Source: Aureococcus anophagefferens (taxonomy: Eukaryota; Sar; Pelagophyceae; Pelagomonadales; Pelagomonadaceae). From it: 25,118 bases of DNA. The DNA lies in the NCBI RefSeq assembly GCF_000186865.1, contig NW_008705578.1:242833-267950 (forward strand), written 5' to 3'. Of this stretch, positions 25,117 to 25,118 are shown piece after piece. How positions within the stretch are numbered: position 1 is the stretch's first letter; each line of letters starts with the position of its first letter. Below the pieces are notes generated by a model. That model made no database searches. It worked only from the letters and a program-made list of their open reading frames with translations, and had not been told where the DNA came from. The translations under genes were made by a program, and so were the position numbers.

Positions 25117-25118
25117 CG
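23891..25118 (-). CDS. Plant-type ferredoxin-NADP+ reductase family protein, 5' partial, with introner
   Basis: Reading leftward, exon 1 (25118-25028, incomplete) gives an Ala/Pro-rich linker, then EVARIVQGLLPDV. A 201-nt intron (25027-24827) follows, then exon 2 (24826-23891). The join is in phase 0 (PDV|VSPAPDTYVL). A short helix (LVQLLVAQHARLQVVKSRLA) and an Ala-rich linker precede the reductase module. The FAD site is EGQSVSVLPPG with RLYTIAS. The NADP-binding region has GTSTGAATFRGFL (usually GTGTG), LGGANREAIPYVAEFEAL and MYVSGLRGM. The C-terminus, HAEVY, ends in the aromatic residue typical of plant-type FNRs. It likely transfers electrons between ferredoxin and NADP in the plastid. 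The N-terminal part beyond the window may hold a plastid leader or an additional domain. Confidence 0.85.
24827..25019 (+). mobile_element. Introner element 2 (193 bp), antisense body, forms an intron
   Basis: The body (from GCGAAATTC at 24845) matches element 1 on the plus strand, but here the host gene is on the minus strand, so the body is inverted relative to transcription. The ends are imperfect inverted repeats (CTGGGCGGTAAAAAGAGTG and, inverted, CAGGGCGGGAAACGAGTG). The 8-bp target duplication is GGCGAGAC (24819-24826 and 25020-25027), which reads GTCTCGCC in the gene sense. The gene-sense GT serves as 5' splice site and the element's terminal CAG as 3' splice site. A ninth base of the duplication also matches, so its exact length is 8 or 9. 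Confidence 0.92.

Overview
The window looks like nuclear DNA of a compact, very GC-rich stramenopile alga. The best guess is a pelagophyte close to Aureococcus anophagefferens; this is inference, with no database search behind it. The evidence is: eukaryotic genes with spliceosomal introns; neighbouring genes only 3-100 bp apart, often convergent; a plastid-type signal peptide followed by Phe; a plant-type ferredoxin-NADP+ reductase; and two introns that are themselves small DNA transposons. Transposon-made introns ('introners') are described from A. anophagefferens and Micromonas.

Layout. 1-1510: a 675-bp GC-rich tandem repeat with an inverted partial copy. 1518-3900: gene fragments and sequence I cannot assign. 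3925-9772: a packed block with a tetraspanin-like four-pass membrane protein (+), a plastid PDZ-like protein (-), a predicted prenylated protein (-), an amino-acid-permease-like protein (+) and a C-type-lectin membrane protein (+). 9820-14456: a transposon-rich island. A BspA/DUF285 leucine-rich-repeat gene (-) lies in pieces there, next to two copies of a hAT-like element with TAGTGAAG ends. Copy 2 is complete with an 8-bp target duplication. Copy 1 lacks its right end and contains a second 834-bp inverted-repeat transposon. A coiled-coil ORF of lower GC sits between the copies. 14613-25118: another packed block with a degraded gene end, a secreted beta-helix protein (+), a zinc-knuckle/CCCH/RS-domain protein (-), CEP41 (+), a zinc-knuckle fragment (+), ribosomal protein uL14/RPL23 (+), an unknown protein (+), a triple cold-shock-domain protein (-), a sulfotransferase (+), and an FNR-family reductase (-) that runs off the window.

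The genes do not form a pathway; this is an ordinary eukaryotic neighbourhood. The most informative signals are the two introners. They are 192 and 193 bp, each has an 8-bp target duplication starting with GT that serves as the 5' splice site, and each ends in CAG that serves as the 3' splice site. Their bodies lie in opposite orientations relative to their host genes, yet both leave the flanking reading frame intact when removed. The nested transposon island, with an empty site preserved in the sister copy, is the second main signal.
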